Shown here: positions 33,161 through 40,692 of the stretch, one piece after another
How positions within the stretch are numbered: the stretch's first letter is position 1
How the letters are laid out: each line of letters opens with the position of its first letter
From: Opitutales bacterium
GTDB taxonomy: Bacteria; Verrucomicrobiota; Verrucomicrobiia; Opitutales; T3Sed10-336
Length of the DNA: 41,015 nucleotides
Direction of reading: 5' to 3'
Assembly (NCBI GenBank): GCA_007130045.1
Contig: SLTG01000058.1
Location: 1-41,015, forward strand
Notes under the pieces: model-generated
What the model was told of the DNA's origin: nothing
Databases searched by the model: none
What the model saw: the letters and a program-made list of their open reading frames with translations, nothing else
Translations under genes and position numbers: made by a program

Positions 33161-33577
33161 ATGAATCCCACCGTTATTACCTACGCCCTCTACCTGTTAA
33201 TCAGCGTCGCCATGACCATCTGGGTGGCCCGCACTTTGCATCGGAACGGCCGGTTGTTCCTGGTACGCAGCTTCGGCGGCGACGAGGGTCTGGCCGATTC
33301 GGTGAACCACCTTCTCGTGGTGGGCTTTTACCTGATCAACACGGGCTTCATCGCTCTGTTTCTCAAATTGAAGGTTCGCCCGGAGACGATCGAAGGCATT
33401 TTAGAGGCCATTAGCGGCAAGGTCGGCGTGGTGCTCCTCGTGCTCGGCGCCATGCACTTCTTCAACCTTTACGTGTTCCATCGTCTCAATCAGCGGTACG
33501 AACGCCGCAACGCGCCCCCGCCGGTGGAACCGGACGACTACCGGGAACTGGAAAACGGTCAAGTGGAGCAACCATGA
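33161..33577 (+). CDS. Hypothetical inner-membrane protein of the GbsR/DCC operon
   Basis: A 138-residue protein with three hydrophobic segments: TYALYLLISVAMTIWVA, HLLVVGFYLINTGFIALFL, and VGVVLLVLGAMHFFNLYVF. Between them are VRSFGGDEGLADSVN and KVRPETIEGILEAISG. I do not know its function. It has a good aaaagga ribosome site, and its stop overlaps the DCC gene start (ATGA). Orthologous gene order with a GbsR regulator, a DCC protein and a TIGR01777 protein is, to my knowledge, common in Bacteroidota and relatives. Confidence 0.8.
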   Translation: MNPTVITYALYLLISVAMTIWVARTLHRNGRLFLVRSFGGDEGLADSVNHLLVVGFYLINTGFIALFLKLKVRPETIEGILEAISGKVGVVLLVLGAMHFFNLYVFHRLNQRYERRNAPPPVEPDDYRELENGQVEQP

Positions 33578-34068
33578 AAAAGCTGATTGTTTTTTACGAC
33601 AACCACTGCGACCTCTGCCGGCGCAGCCGACGCTGGGTGGAAACGCAGCCGGTCTACCTGCCGATACGGTTTCAGCCGCTGCACAGCACGAAAACCCGGC
33701 GGGCATTCCCGGATCTCGAACGGTTTTCCCCGGAAAAGGATCTGGTGGTTTTCACCGACGAAGGCGCCGTTTACCAGGGTACCAACGCCTGGATCATGGT
33801 GCTGTGGGCGCTGAAGGACTGGCGGGAGTGGAGTTTCCGTCTGAGCCGTCCCGGCTGGCGCCCACTGGCGCGGCGCTTTTGGAACTGGATCAGCACCCAC
33901 CGCATCCGGCGTTTGCCGGGAGCCATGGACGACGACGTAATCAGGGTCCTCGACGACGAGGCGACGGGGTGTGATCCCGGAGAACCCGCCGGCCGGGTTG
34001 CTTTTCAGCGAGCGAAGGCACGGACTCTCGGCGCCAATCCCGAACCACACGGAAAGACGAACCCATGA
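33574..34068 (+). CDS. DCC-family thiol-disulfide oxidoreductase-like protein (DUF393)
   Basis: A 164-residue DCC1-like protein. The family motif is at the N-terminus, FYDNHCDLCRRSRRWVE, with Cys12 and Cys15 in the DxxCxxC arrangement. The following FQPLHSTKTRRAFPDLERFS and VVFTDEGAVYQGTNAWIMVL complete the thioredoxin-like fold. A redox role in the cytoplasm or at the membrane is likely, without a known substrate. Both ends overlap neighbouring genes by 4 nt. Confidence 0.87.
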   Translation: MKKLIVFYDNHCDLCRRSRRWVETQPVYLPIRFQPLHSTKTRRAFPDLERFSPEKDLVVFTDEGAVYQGTNAWIMVLWALKDWREWSFRLSRPGWRPLARRFWNWISTHRIRRLPGAMDDDVIRVLDDEATGCDPGEPAGRVAFQRAKARTLGANPEPHGKTNP

Positions 34069-35102
34069 AGGCTCAACAGACACTGCTGATTGCTGGAAGC
34101 GGTTTTCTCAGCGCCGCGGTGGCTCGTTGGTTTCACCGCGATGGTTGGCGGGTCCAAGTGCTCACCCGGCGTCCGGCCGCGGTCGAAAGGCCGGCGGTTC
34201 CGGTGTCCTGGGACGGACGGACCCGGGGAGACTGGGAAACAGCGTTGCGCGAGGCCGATGTGCTGATCAACTTCTGCGGCCAATCGGTCAATTGCCGTTA
34301 CCATGCGGCCAATCGTCGCGCGATTCTCGAAAGCCGGGTACAACCGACCCGTTTGCTGGGAGAGGCGCTCGCCGACTGTCCGACGCCGCCGCGGGTCTGG
34401 TTGAACGCCGCCAGTGCGACGATCTACCGTCATGCCGAAGACCGGGGGATGAGCGAAGCCGAAGGCGAATTGGGCGCGGGGTTCTCGGTTGACGTTTGCC
34501 GGGCCTGGGAAGAGGAAGCCCGTCGCTGGCGGCGGGCGGAAACGCGCCAGGTGCTCCTGCGCACAAGCATGGTCCTGGGGCACGGCGCCAACAGTGTCTA
34601 CCCGGTTCTCGCCCGCCTGGCTCGTCTCGGGCTGGCGGGAACGATGGGACACGGCTCCCAATTCATTTCCTGGATACATCAGGAGGACTTTTGCCGGGTC
34701 GTGGCGTTTCTCGTTTCCGGCGATCTTGAAGGTCCGGTCAACGTCACCGCCCCGGAACCGGTCACCAACCGGTTTTTCATGCAAGCCCTCCGGACGAGCC
34801 TCGGACGCCAACTCGGCCTTCCGGCCACCCGTTGGATGCTCGAATGCGGAGCGGTATTCCTCCGCACCGAAACCGAACTCGTTCTGAAGAGCCGCCGCAT
34901 CATTCCGCGACGCCTCCGGAACGCCGGCTTCACCTGGCGATTCTCCACCGCGCCTTCCGCTTTGGAAGATCTGGCGAAAAGGCAAAAATGTCTGTGCCAC
35001 CTCGCCGCCGACCTGGGAGCGCGGGGCATGCGAAAGCATGGCTCTCCAGGTGAATATCTGGCCCAGAACCTTTCTCGATCAGGTTTGCAAACGGTTCGCT
35101 GA
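34065..35102 (+). CDS. TIGR01777 family NAD(P)-binding epimerase-like protein
   Basis: A 345-residue extended short-chain dehydrogenase/reductase-like protein. The N-terminal nucleotide fold reads LLIAGSGFLSAAVARWFHRD (a G-x-G-x-x pattern), then DVLINFCGQSVNCRYHAANR, AASATIYRHAEDRGMSEAEG, WEEEARRWR and VLLRTSMVLG. FISWIHQEDFCRVVAFLV, GPVNVTAPEPVTNRFFM and a C-terminal DUF1731-like segment follow. The reaction is not known for this family. It is the last gene of the GbsR operon (ATGA overlap). Confidence 0.88.
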   Translation: MKAQQTLLIAGSGFLSAAVARWFHRDGWRVQVLTRRPAAVERPAVPVSWDGRTRGDWETALREADVLINFCGQSVNCRYHAANRRAILESRVQPTRLLGEALADCPTPPRVWLNAASATIYRHAEDRGMSEAEGELGAGFSVDVCRAWEEEARRWRRAETRQVLLRTSMVLGHGANSVYPVLARLARLGLAGTMGHGSQFISWIHQEDFCRVVAFLVSGDLEGPVNVTAPEPVTNRFFMQALRTSLGRQLGLPATRWMLECGAVFLRTETELVLKSRRIIPRRLRNAGFTWRFSTAPSALEDLAKRQKCLCHLAADLGARGMRKHGSPGEYLAQNLSRSGLQTVR

Positions 35103-35160
35103 TCTCTCGCGGTGAAGAAAATCCCCCGGCGTAAGAATGGCCAAACCGTAGAAATCCTTT
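35079..35160 (-). pseudogene. PIN-domain toxin, C-terminal tail
   Basis: Directly downstream of the small antitoxin, the minus strand reads KDFYGLAILTPGDFLHRERS before a stop, the typical last strand of PIN-domain toxins ('fGvxilTPgdFL'). The rest of the toxin is deleted. Confidence 0.55.
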
Positions 35161-35170
35161 CCCGGAATCT

Positions 35171-35371
35171 TCACTTCCCCCGGCGAAATCGTTCGAGATC
35201 GGCCTCATCTTCGGCAACCCACGACTGGATTTGCTCGCGGGAAAATTTCCGCGGTTCAGGTAAACGCGCACCTTCATCCCGAAGACGCGCACTCAGAAAC
35301 AGAATCAGCTCCTGCTTCTCCTGAGTCGACAGTTTTTCCACCGCCTGCTCGATCTCCATAAGGGTGCTCAT
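35171..35371 (-). CDS. Small antitoxin-like protein, orphan
   Basis: A 66-residue acidic/basic helical protein (MSTLMEIEQAVEKLSTQEKQ, ELILFLSARLRDEG, then a charged tail FSREQIQSWVAEDEADLERF). It resembles the short antitoxins that precede PIN-domain toxins. Its expected partner survives only as a PIN tail at 35079-35160, so the toxin appears to have been lost by deletion and the antitoxin may be orphaned. Confidence 0.65.
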   Translation of the reverse strand: MSTLMEIEQAVEKLSTQEKQELILFLSARLRDEGARLPEPRKFSREQIQSWVAEDEADLERFRRGK

Positions 35372-35439
35372 CAGAAAAAAACACTACCTTATCCGGCCAT
35401 TCTGTCAATTCGTCAAAGGACGGTCTGCCGGTGAGGGCT

Positions 35440-35800
35440 CGCGGCGAATTTCGACCACGGATTACGAGGATTGGCACAGATTGGCCCTTCGACAGGCTCG
35501 CCCCCACGCCCCATATCCGCTGAGCCAGAGCGAATGCGGATCCCTCGCCCCCCTCCCCTATCTGTGCCCATCTGAGCAATCTGTGGTTGAAGATCGGTTT
35601 GGGTTCCTGGTTCTTGGTTCCGCTGCCTTACCCTTCGTGCTCTTTCACCGGCCTGAGCTCGTCGAGGGCGTGTCCTTCGTGGTGAAACTTGGTTCCTGTT
35701 CTGAGGCGTGGGCGGTGGGAGACGCCGTCTGAAGAGCGGAGCTACGGTTGAGCGACCGCAGGAAGCGGGCGGGATAGTGCTCGTATCGCAACAGATTTCG
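35440..35800. repeat. Dispersed repeat, inverted copy of the 21039-21172 element
   Basis: 35559-35697 read in reverse complement (ccacgaaggacacgccctcg, gacgagctcaggcc, aaagagcacgaagggtaagg, caaccacagattgctcagat) matches the element at 21039-21172 in the same order. Flanking words such as gattggcacagattgg and cccttcgacaggctcg are of the same kind. No gene is seen in 35372-35820. Confidence 0.7.
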
Positions 35801-35820
35801 GCTTGCCACTTTCCATGAGG

Positions 35821-36258
35821 TCAACCGGACCCCTTCCGCCTGCTGATCGTCTTTGCTCCGTAGGTCAGCACCTCCAAGCCCGGAATTTCCTCGAAATCTT
35901 CACCGTTCCGGGTCAGCAGACGAGCCCCGTTGGCCCGTGCTGTGGCCGCGATCCACAGGTCGTTGTGCGACCGGCCGGACAGGAGTTTCTTTCGGCGAAG
36001 GTGAGTCGTGATTCGCCCGTAGTGTTCCGCCACATCCAGGTTAGCGGATACTACTGTCCGCGCCCGCAGCAAGGTCAAGGCTTCTTGGACTCTCTCTTCC
36101 GACACCATTGCGGCGCCATCGAAAAACTCTCCAGCCGCGGCGACTGGAACGATCAGCGCCTCGGCGCCGTGTTTCAACATAGCCTTGTTGACCGGAGCAC
36201 CGGCATCACCCGCCGCGCGAAATTCGTCGATCAGGACCGTGGTGTCGATGCAGATCAT
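35821..36258 (-). CDS. VapC-like PIN-domain toxin
   Basis: A 145-residue PIN ribonuclease. Active-site acids are Asp in MICIDTTVLIDEF, Glu in AAGEFFDGA, Asp in SHNDLWIAATARANG and Asp in NGEDFEEI. The ATG at 36258 overlaps the antitoxin stop (ATGA). It would cleave a specific RNA, often initiator tRNA in this family, unless bound by its antitoxin. The length is typical. Confidence 0.88.
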   Translation of the reverse strand: MICIDTTVLIDEFRAAGDAGAPVNKAMLKHGAEALIVPVAAAGEFFDGAAMVSEERVQEALTLLRARTVVSANLDVAEHYGRITTHLRRKKLLSGRSHNDLWIAATARANGARLLTRNGEDFEEIPGLEVLTYGAKTISRRKGSG

Positions 36259-36512
36259 TCCGGAATTTCCACCGACCAGTTCGCGCGCCTGCGGTTGGAC
36301 CTGACAACGGCTTCCATCTTTTTCGCCCCGGAAAGCGACCGTTTCCCCGCCCAAACGGTCGCCGCCTGCCTCACCGCATCAGCGCAGGTTCCGGTGCCGC
36401 TCTGCGAGTCCACGAGACGATCAATCGTCCTCGTGAACGATTCTCCCTCCCGTTTTTGTCGCGCCAGCTTCTCGTAAATCCGGCTGTCCACGGCGATCGT
36501 CTTTGTACTCAT
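36255..36512 (-). CDS. VapB-like antitoxin
   Basis: An 85-residue antitoxin. The N-terminus STKTIAVDSRIYEKLARQKR...GESFTRTIDRLVDSQ is a ribbon-helix-helix type DNA-binding segment; the C-terminal basic part (SGAKKMEAVVRSNRRRANWS) should contact the toxin. The start is the ATG at 36512, followed upstream by an operator-like palindrome. It is translationally coupled to the PIN toxin. Confidence 0.83.
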   Translation of the reverse strand: MSTKTIAVDSRIYEKLARQKREGESFTRTIDRLVDSQSGTGTCADAVRQAATVWAGKRSLSGAKKMEAVVRSNRRRANWSVEIPE

Positions 36513-36514
36513 AT

Positions 36515-36528
36515 ATGTAGATTTACAT
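36515..36528. promoter_or_regulatory. Operator-like palindrome of the VapBC module
   Basis: atgta-gatt-tacat is a perfect 5-bp inverted repeat with 4-nt spacer, immediately upstream of the antitoxin ATG and extended by near-symmetric flanks (atat/gtat). This is the position where VapB-type antitoxins autorepress. Confidence 0.5.
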
Positions 36529-36549
36529 GTATCTCCGCTAAAGTCAAGT

Positions 36550-36791
36550 AGGCGCTGAGGGGACCGAAAGAGACAGGTCCTGGCTTCGTGGACAACCCCG
36601 GCAACGGCTCGTTCCTGGACAGCGAGGGAAACCCGATCATCGACAACTGGCTTACCGAAGGCACGGGCGGCTTCGACCTCGACGCCATCGGCGCCCTGCA
36701 CGCCTTTCCGGAACCCCGCGCCTACGCCGCCCTCGCGGGACTTGCCGCATTGGGCGTCGTCCTCATGCGGCGGATACGCAAACGGTCCTGA
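36550..36791 (+). pseudogene. PEP-CTERM protein, C-terminal fragment
   Basis: The frame reads GPGFVDNPGNGSFLDSEGNP...GGFDLDAIGALHA and ends FPEPRAYAALAGLAALGVVL then MRRIRKRS. That is a textbook PEP-CTERM sorting signal: Pro-Glu-Pro, a transmembrane helix and a basic tail, recognised by exosortase. The only available start is the GTG at 36588; the large exported N-terminal part is missing because sequence upstream of 36550 belongs to the VapBC promoter. Confidence 0.75.
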
Positions 36792-36811
36792 CAACAACGA
36801 CCGGGCAGCAA

Positions 36812-36841
36812 CCGGCTATCCGCCTTCGGGCGGCAAGCCGG
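36812..36841 (+). terminator. Stable UUCG-capped hairpin after the PEP-CTERM fragment
   Basis: ccggct...agccgg encloses ccgcc-ttcg-ggcgg, a two-part GC-rich stem closed by a UUCG tetraloop, 20 nt after the PEP-CTERM stop. The following bases are not a T-run, so termination is probable but not certain. Confidence 0.45.
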
Positions 36842-36982
36842 TCTTCAATGTTCCGAATACCTCCCCTGCCTCAAAACCAAGTTTAACCAAACTACCCTGC
36901 CGCCATCGCTTCACCAGTTCGACTGAATATCCTTGCCCTACCTATCCAGGTAACTTCATACTTACGACAATTCCGTAATTCC

Positions 36983-38230
36983 ATGGTAGCCTATACCTCC
37001 AAATTCGAACCAGAAGCCGCGACCGGGGCCGGATGGCGCAACACCGGTTATAACTACGACGATGCTTGGGCGCGGAGGCCCAGTGAGAGCCGGGAGAGTG
37101 ATGATTGGCACTCCGCCTACGACTACGACCTCTTCAGTACTGCCGTCAGATTCCAGGGAGAAAACAGCACCTTAATCCCGCTCCACCTCGGCACGACGTA
37201 CCAGGACAATCGGTCCGGGATGCTCAAGTACATGTACGACGCCGAAGGTATAGGTAGCTTTGTCCATTGCGATGACAATGGCAATGTGATTGCCCTGACT
37301 AATGGCGACGGGAACGGTGAGCTTTCGGCCACCTACGACTACGATCCATTCGGTAATTTTATTCGGGGAACCGGAACCGCAGCCGCTTTGAATCCATATC
37401 GTTTCTCCGCAAAGTACCACGATGACGTTCTGGACCTCTATTATTACGGCTTCAGGTTTTACAGCCCATCACAAGGACGGTTCCTGAACAGGGATCCGAT
37501 CGAGGAAGCGGGGGGATTGAACCTGTATGCGTTCGTCGGGAATGATCCGGTGAGTCGTATCGACTATTTAGGAAGATATGCGCTTTCGTTTGTAAGACGC
37601 CGTACCGGATCGCGCACCCATCGGTTAGCAAGTTGGCGTTGGGACGAGGATCGTGAACGTATAGTGAGGTTTTCCCAGGTAAACGCGAATATTTTTTCAC
37701 CACGCCTCCACGATTGGATATCGACGTACATGGAAGAAATCGCTGATATTTATTGTCCCAGCGAAGGGCGCGATATTCTTGAATCAGAAGTTTCGTACGC
37801 TGAAGCGACTGTCTCTGATGCTTATCAAGCGATGCAATCGAATCAGATTCTGGAGGTTAGTCCGGGGGAATATACAGGTGATGATTCAAGGGGCGTGGGC
37901 GCGTTTGTGTTCGATCGTGATGACCGAATCTGGATTACAGATCTGTTTTTCGAAGAATTCACATCGATGGAACAAGCAGCGGTGTTTTTTCACGAGGTAA
38001 CCCATTTGGTTGGCCGAACCCCGGGTGACGATGCAGATGAAGTTGGAGGGTGGCATAGAACAGGACATTTATATGAGGAACTATTCCTTGAGCGCTCGTA
38101 TAACGGAGTGATTTTCCGATTTGAGACGCGGAATGCAAATTTTATAAATGGGGAGCTGCTTTTCAGTGGAAATCTAGACCAAAGGATCCGACGAAGAGAT
38201 GGATTACCACTTGGCGCGACACGAAGGTAG
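36983..38230 (+). CDS. RHS repeat-associated core with C-terminal HExxH toxin domain
   Basis: A 415-residue C-terminal 'tip' of an RHS polymorphic toxin. Residues about 85-198 are the RHS-associated core: DDNGNVIALTNGDGNGELSA, TYDYDPFGNFIRG, NPYRFSAKYHDDVLDLYYYG, FLNRDPIEEAGGLNLYAFVG, NDPVSRIDYLGR. After this cleavage-proximal boundary the sequence is unrelated to RHS and lower in GC; it contains AAVFFHEVTHLVG (HEVTH at 337-341) with GWHRTGHLYEE shortly after, consistent with a zinc metallopeptidase-type toxin. The long N-terminal YD-repeat barrel and export signals are missing, so this is either an orphan tip or the 3' end of a truncated gene. The next gene is the candidate immunity protein. 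Confidence 0.82.
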   Translation: MVAYTSKFEPEAATGAGWRNTGYNYDDAWARRPSESRESDDWHSAYDYDLFSTAVRFQGENSTLIPLHLGTTYQDNRSGMLKYMYDAEGIGSFVHCDDNGNVIALTNGDGNGELSATYDYDPFGNFIRGTGTAAALNPYRFSAKYHDDVLDLYYYGFRFYSPSQGRFLNRDPIEEAGGLNLYAFVGNDPVSRIDYLGRYALSFVRRRTGSRTHRLASWRWDEDRERIVRFSQVNANIFSPRLHDWISTYMEEIADIYCPSEGRDILESEVSYAEATVSDAYQAMQSNQILEVSPGEYTGDDSRGVGAFVFDRDDRIWITDLFFEEFTSMEQAAVFFHEVTHLVGRTPGDDADEVGGWHRTGHLYEELFLERSYNGVIFRFETRNANFINGELLFSGNLDQRIRRRDGLPLGATRR

Positions 38231-38255
38231 ATTGAATTTCCGAGGCGGATGATAG

Positions 38256-38825
38256 ATGAAAACGCGTGACCAGAAGCGTCGGACACGACAAACATTATTG
38301 ATTGCGGTTCTTCTCGTTGGTCTTGGGGGTACCGTGTGCTTGCTGACGGACCCGCCTCAGGTTCACCACCCGAGATCGATCGAGGAGATTGATACGAGGC
38401 AGGATCTTAAAATGATTATTGGGAGTATAGTGAAATTGAAAAAAGAAGAAATGATTGACCTAGGCGACAAGACGGGAAGAAACCTTAATGAGGATAGGTT
38501 TGGTCAGAATATGTTAAAATTGGTATCCGACGTTTTTAGGTTCGACTGGCTACCTGTCCATCTGAGTATCAACGGGGAAGGAAATTGGATCGACTCGCGA
38601 GGTAATCTGATTTTCATTGTTTATTTCGGGGATGAAGAGGAAGCGCATGCGCGAGAGGAGATGCGGAGCTTGGCGCAACGCTATCGGTTTGCCGTATGGG
38701 CTATTGGGAGAAATGAAATTAACGAGTATGGAAGTGGCGATGACGTTTTTGTGGGGCTTTCACGTGATGGTGATTACGAATTTGAAGTGAAGAGATTTGA
38801 ACGCCCATGGTGGCGATTCTGGTAA
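38256..38825 (+). CDS. Candidate immunity protein of the RHS toxin
   Basis: A 189-residue protein of no recognised family. A basic N-terminus (KTRDQKRRTRQ) and one hydrophobic segment (TLLIAVLLVGLGGTVCLL) suggest an N-terminal membrane anchor; the rest is soluble, acidic and mixed (EEIDTRQDLKMIIGSIVKLK, FIVYFGDEEEAHAREEMRSL, a C-terminus rich in Trp: RPWWRFW). It starts 25 nt after the RHS stop and shares its lower GC. Position and base composition fit an immunity protein acting in the periplasm or at the membrane against the HEVTH toxin. This role is inferred only from context. Confidence 0.6.
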   Translation: MKTRDQKRRTRQTLLIAVLLVGLGGTVCLLTDPPQVHHPRSIEEIDTRQDLKMIIGSIVKLKKEEMIDLGDKTGRNLNEDRFGQNMLKLVSDVFRFDWLPVHLSINGEGNWIDSRGNLIFIVYFGDEEEAHAREEMRSLAQRYRFAVWAIGRNEINEYGSGDDVFVGLSRDGDYEFEVKRFERPWWRFW

Positions 38826-38869
38826 GAAACCCGTATGGGGTCAGGCTTAATATTGGAACATTGCATGCT

Positions 38870-39083
38870 TTTTGATGGAAGGGTGGGGACGCGGGCGATA
38901 GGGTCCGACTACAATTATTGCATGGGTGTTGTTGTGACTTTTCGAAAAACAGCCGGTTACACCCTCGCCACCGGCTCCTCCGTCGGTCTGAACCAGTACA
39001 CCGAGCATAGCTAGAGCCTGGGGGGGTGCTGAAGATGACATGGGAGTTGCCAGGCTCGGACCGAGGTCTAAACCTGACAACTG
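38870..39083 (+). ncRNA. IS110 5' non-coding region, candidate bridge-RNA locus
   Basis: About 215 nt precede the IS110 transposase without a credible gene. It contains a hairpin agccggt...accggct (38951-38957 with 38970-38976) and a second short stem cggt...accg. In IS110-group elements the non-coding region before the transposase encodes the structured RNA that guides target choice. The boundaries and the function here are inference; in the IS1111 subgroup the RNA is downstream instead. Confidence 0.35.
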
Positions 39084-40079
39084 ATGGATATTATGAATAC
39101 ACCCATGTCATCCGAAAACAACACTACAACGCACGCCGAGGTTATCAAGCTCGGTGTTGACATCCACGCCGGCAAGTATGTCGTGGCCCGACAGATCGAC
39201 GGGGCCTCTCCACAGGCACCGCAACGTTTCACTCCCGAACAGTTCCTCACTTGGGCAAAGAAGCAGACCCGGCTGGCCGGGCAGGTTTACTGTTGCTACG
39301 AGGCCGGCTGTTTCGGCTACGTGTTGCACCGAAGGCTGGAGGCGATCGGGGTCGTCAATTATGTGGTTCGTCCGCGCAACTGGGACGAATACGGAGAGAA
39401 GGTAAAGACCGACAATCGCGACGCCGGCGAGCTTCTTCACCACTTGGACCGCTACTTGGCCGGCAACAAGCGCGCCCTTCAAATCGTTCGTGTTCCGACC
39501 GAGAAAGAGGAGCAACAACGCAGCGAAAGCCGGCAGCGTGATTCCCTAGCCAAGGAACGCAAACGCCTGCAAAACCAGGGCAACAGCGCGGCGCGCTATT
39601 ATGGGTTTTCGGTGCCGGCGGAGTGGTGGCGGCCGAAGAAGTTCGCGGTGGTGCGCAACGAACTGCCGGAGCACCTCGTTGCCCTGTTGGAAGTGTGGCA
39701 CAGGTTGCTGGTGGTAATCGACAAGGAACTGACCGCGGCCACCGCTCGGCTTGAGCGCTCCAATCCCCGCATGCTGCCGGTGGGCCTCGGCGCTTTGACC
39801 GCGACGATCCTCGACCGCGAGGTCTGCGACTGGAACCGGTTCAAGAATCGGCGACAAATCGGCGGTTACACCGGACTGTGCCCGCGGGAAGATTCCAGCG
39901 GCGGGCGGCGCCAACAGGGCAGCATCACCAAACACGGCAATCCGAGGATACGGCATGTTACCCTCGAGGCCATCTGGCGGTTGTTTCAATTTCAACCCAA
40001 CTACAAGCCGATTGTCTATTGGTCCGAGCGAATCCGATCCGGAGGGGCGAGCCGAAATACGTCACGTTTTGACATGTGA
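39084..40079 (+). CDS. IS110-family transposase, C-terminally truncated
   Basis: A 331-residue DEDD transposase. The RuvC-like N-terminal domain carries Asp26 (KLGVDIHAGKY), Glu73 (CCYEAGCFGY), and Asp110/Asp113 (VKTDNRDAGELL). The C-terminal Transposase_20 domain follows (LPVGLGALTATILDREVCDW, IGGYTGLCPREDSSGGRRQQ) with the likely nucleophile Ser280 in QGSITKHGNPRIR. The last ~25-30 residues of the family are replaced: after FQPNYKPIVYWSERIRSGG the sequence enters a repeat array and ends SRNTSRFDM. The catalytic residues survive, so activity is uncertain. The ATG at 39084 is used; 39105 is an alternative. Confidence 0.85.
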   Translation: MDIMNTPMSSENNTTTHAEVIKLGVDIHAGKYVVARQIDGASPQAPQRFTPEQFLTWAKKQTRLAGQVYCCYEAGCFGYVLHRRLEAIGVVNYVVRPRNWDEYGEKVKTDNRDAGELLHHLDRYLAGNKRALQIVRVPTEKEEQQRSESRQRDSLAKERKRLQNQGNSAARYYGFSVPAEWWRPKKFAVVRNELPEHLVALLEVWHRLLVVIDKELTAATARLERSNPRMLPVGLGALTATILDREVCDWNRFKNRRQIGGYTGLCPREDSSGGRRQQGSITKHGNPRIRHVTLEAIWRLFQFQPNYKPIVYWSERIRSGGASRNTSRFDM

Positions 40080-40290
40080 CAAATCCACTCCCTGAATACA
40101 CCTCTCTCCCACTCGATCCAACGGCAACCGGCACGCCCTTGTTCCAACCCGGGGAGCCCTTCCCGCCAGCGCCTCGCCCGCTTGAGCCCTTTGTTTTCGG
40201 AAGCCGTCTCGCCCAGCACAACCGACATTATGATCTAATATCGCCCGGGAACCTGCCCGCGCCATCGGAGATGGCTAGTCAGGAAGAATA
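40054..40290. repeat. Repeat array unit 1
   Basis: Begins gaaatacgtcacgttttgac, contains cggcacgcccttgttccaac and gagccctttgttttcggaag, and ends with cacaaccgacattatgatc / aatatcgcccggg. 237 nt later the start recurs. It forms the new 3' end of the truncated IS110 transposase ORF. Confidence 0.75.
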
Positions 40291-40690
40291 GAAATACGTC
40301 ACGTTTTGACATTTGACACATCCACTCCCCAAATACACTGAGTTTCCTCGAGGCAAACGCTAACGGGCACGCCCTTGTTCCAATCGGCCGCCCCTCCCGC
40401 CATCGCCTCGCCCGCTCGAGCCCTTTTGTTTTCGGAAGCCTTCCTCCTCGCACAACATTTAGCGGAGTATGTCTGATGCCGCCGTGCGAGAAGGCTTGAT
40501 TTGGCTCGTGAGACGTTCGCGGCGGCATGGGACATACTCCGCCGTTGAACGAAACCGCTTCGGCCCGCCCGGTTCCGCCTCTTAAGGGGAAAGTAGGCGT
40601 TTCATCCTTTCCCAGGGCGCTCGCAATCGGCCGTCGATCGCTCCATGGAAGCGACAGCCGGGGCGCCTGATCCTTTTGAAGGCGGGGAAA
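40291..40690. repeat. Repeat array unit 2 with an inserted hairpin
   Basis: Shares gaaatacgtcacgttttgac, atttgacacatccactcccc, cacgcccttgttccaatcgg and agcccttttgttttcggaag with unit 1. After that it carries a long imperfect hairpin: gcggagtatgtctgatgccg (from about 40462) pairs with cggcatgggacatactccgc (to about 40542). This is absent from unit 1. Confidence 0.7.
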
Positions 40691-40692
40691 GC

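Noticed and set aside
38920-39014. RHS remnant in the IS110 leader (GYTLATGSSVGLNQYTEHS)
   Set aside because: The short frame resembles an RHS YD-type segment, but it is too brief to support and overlaps a region better explained as the IS110 5' non-coding part.
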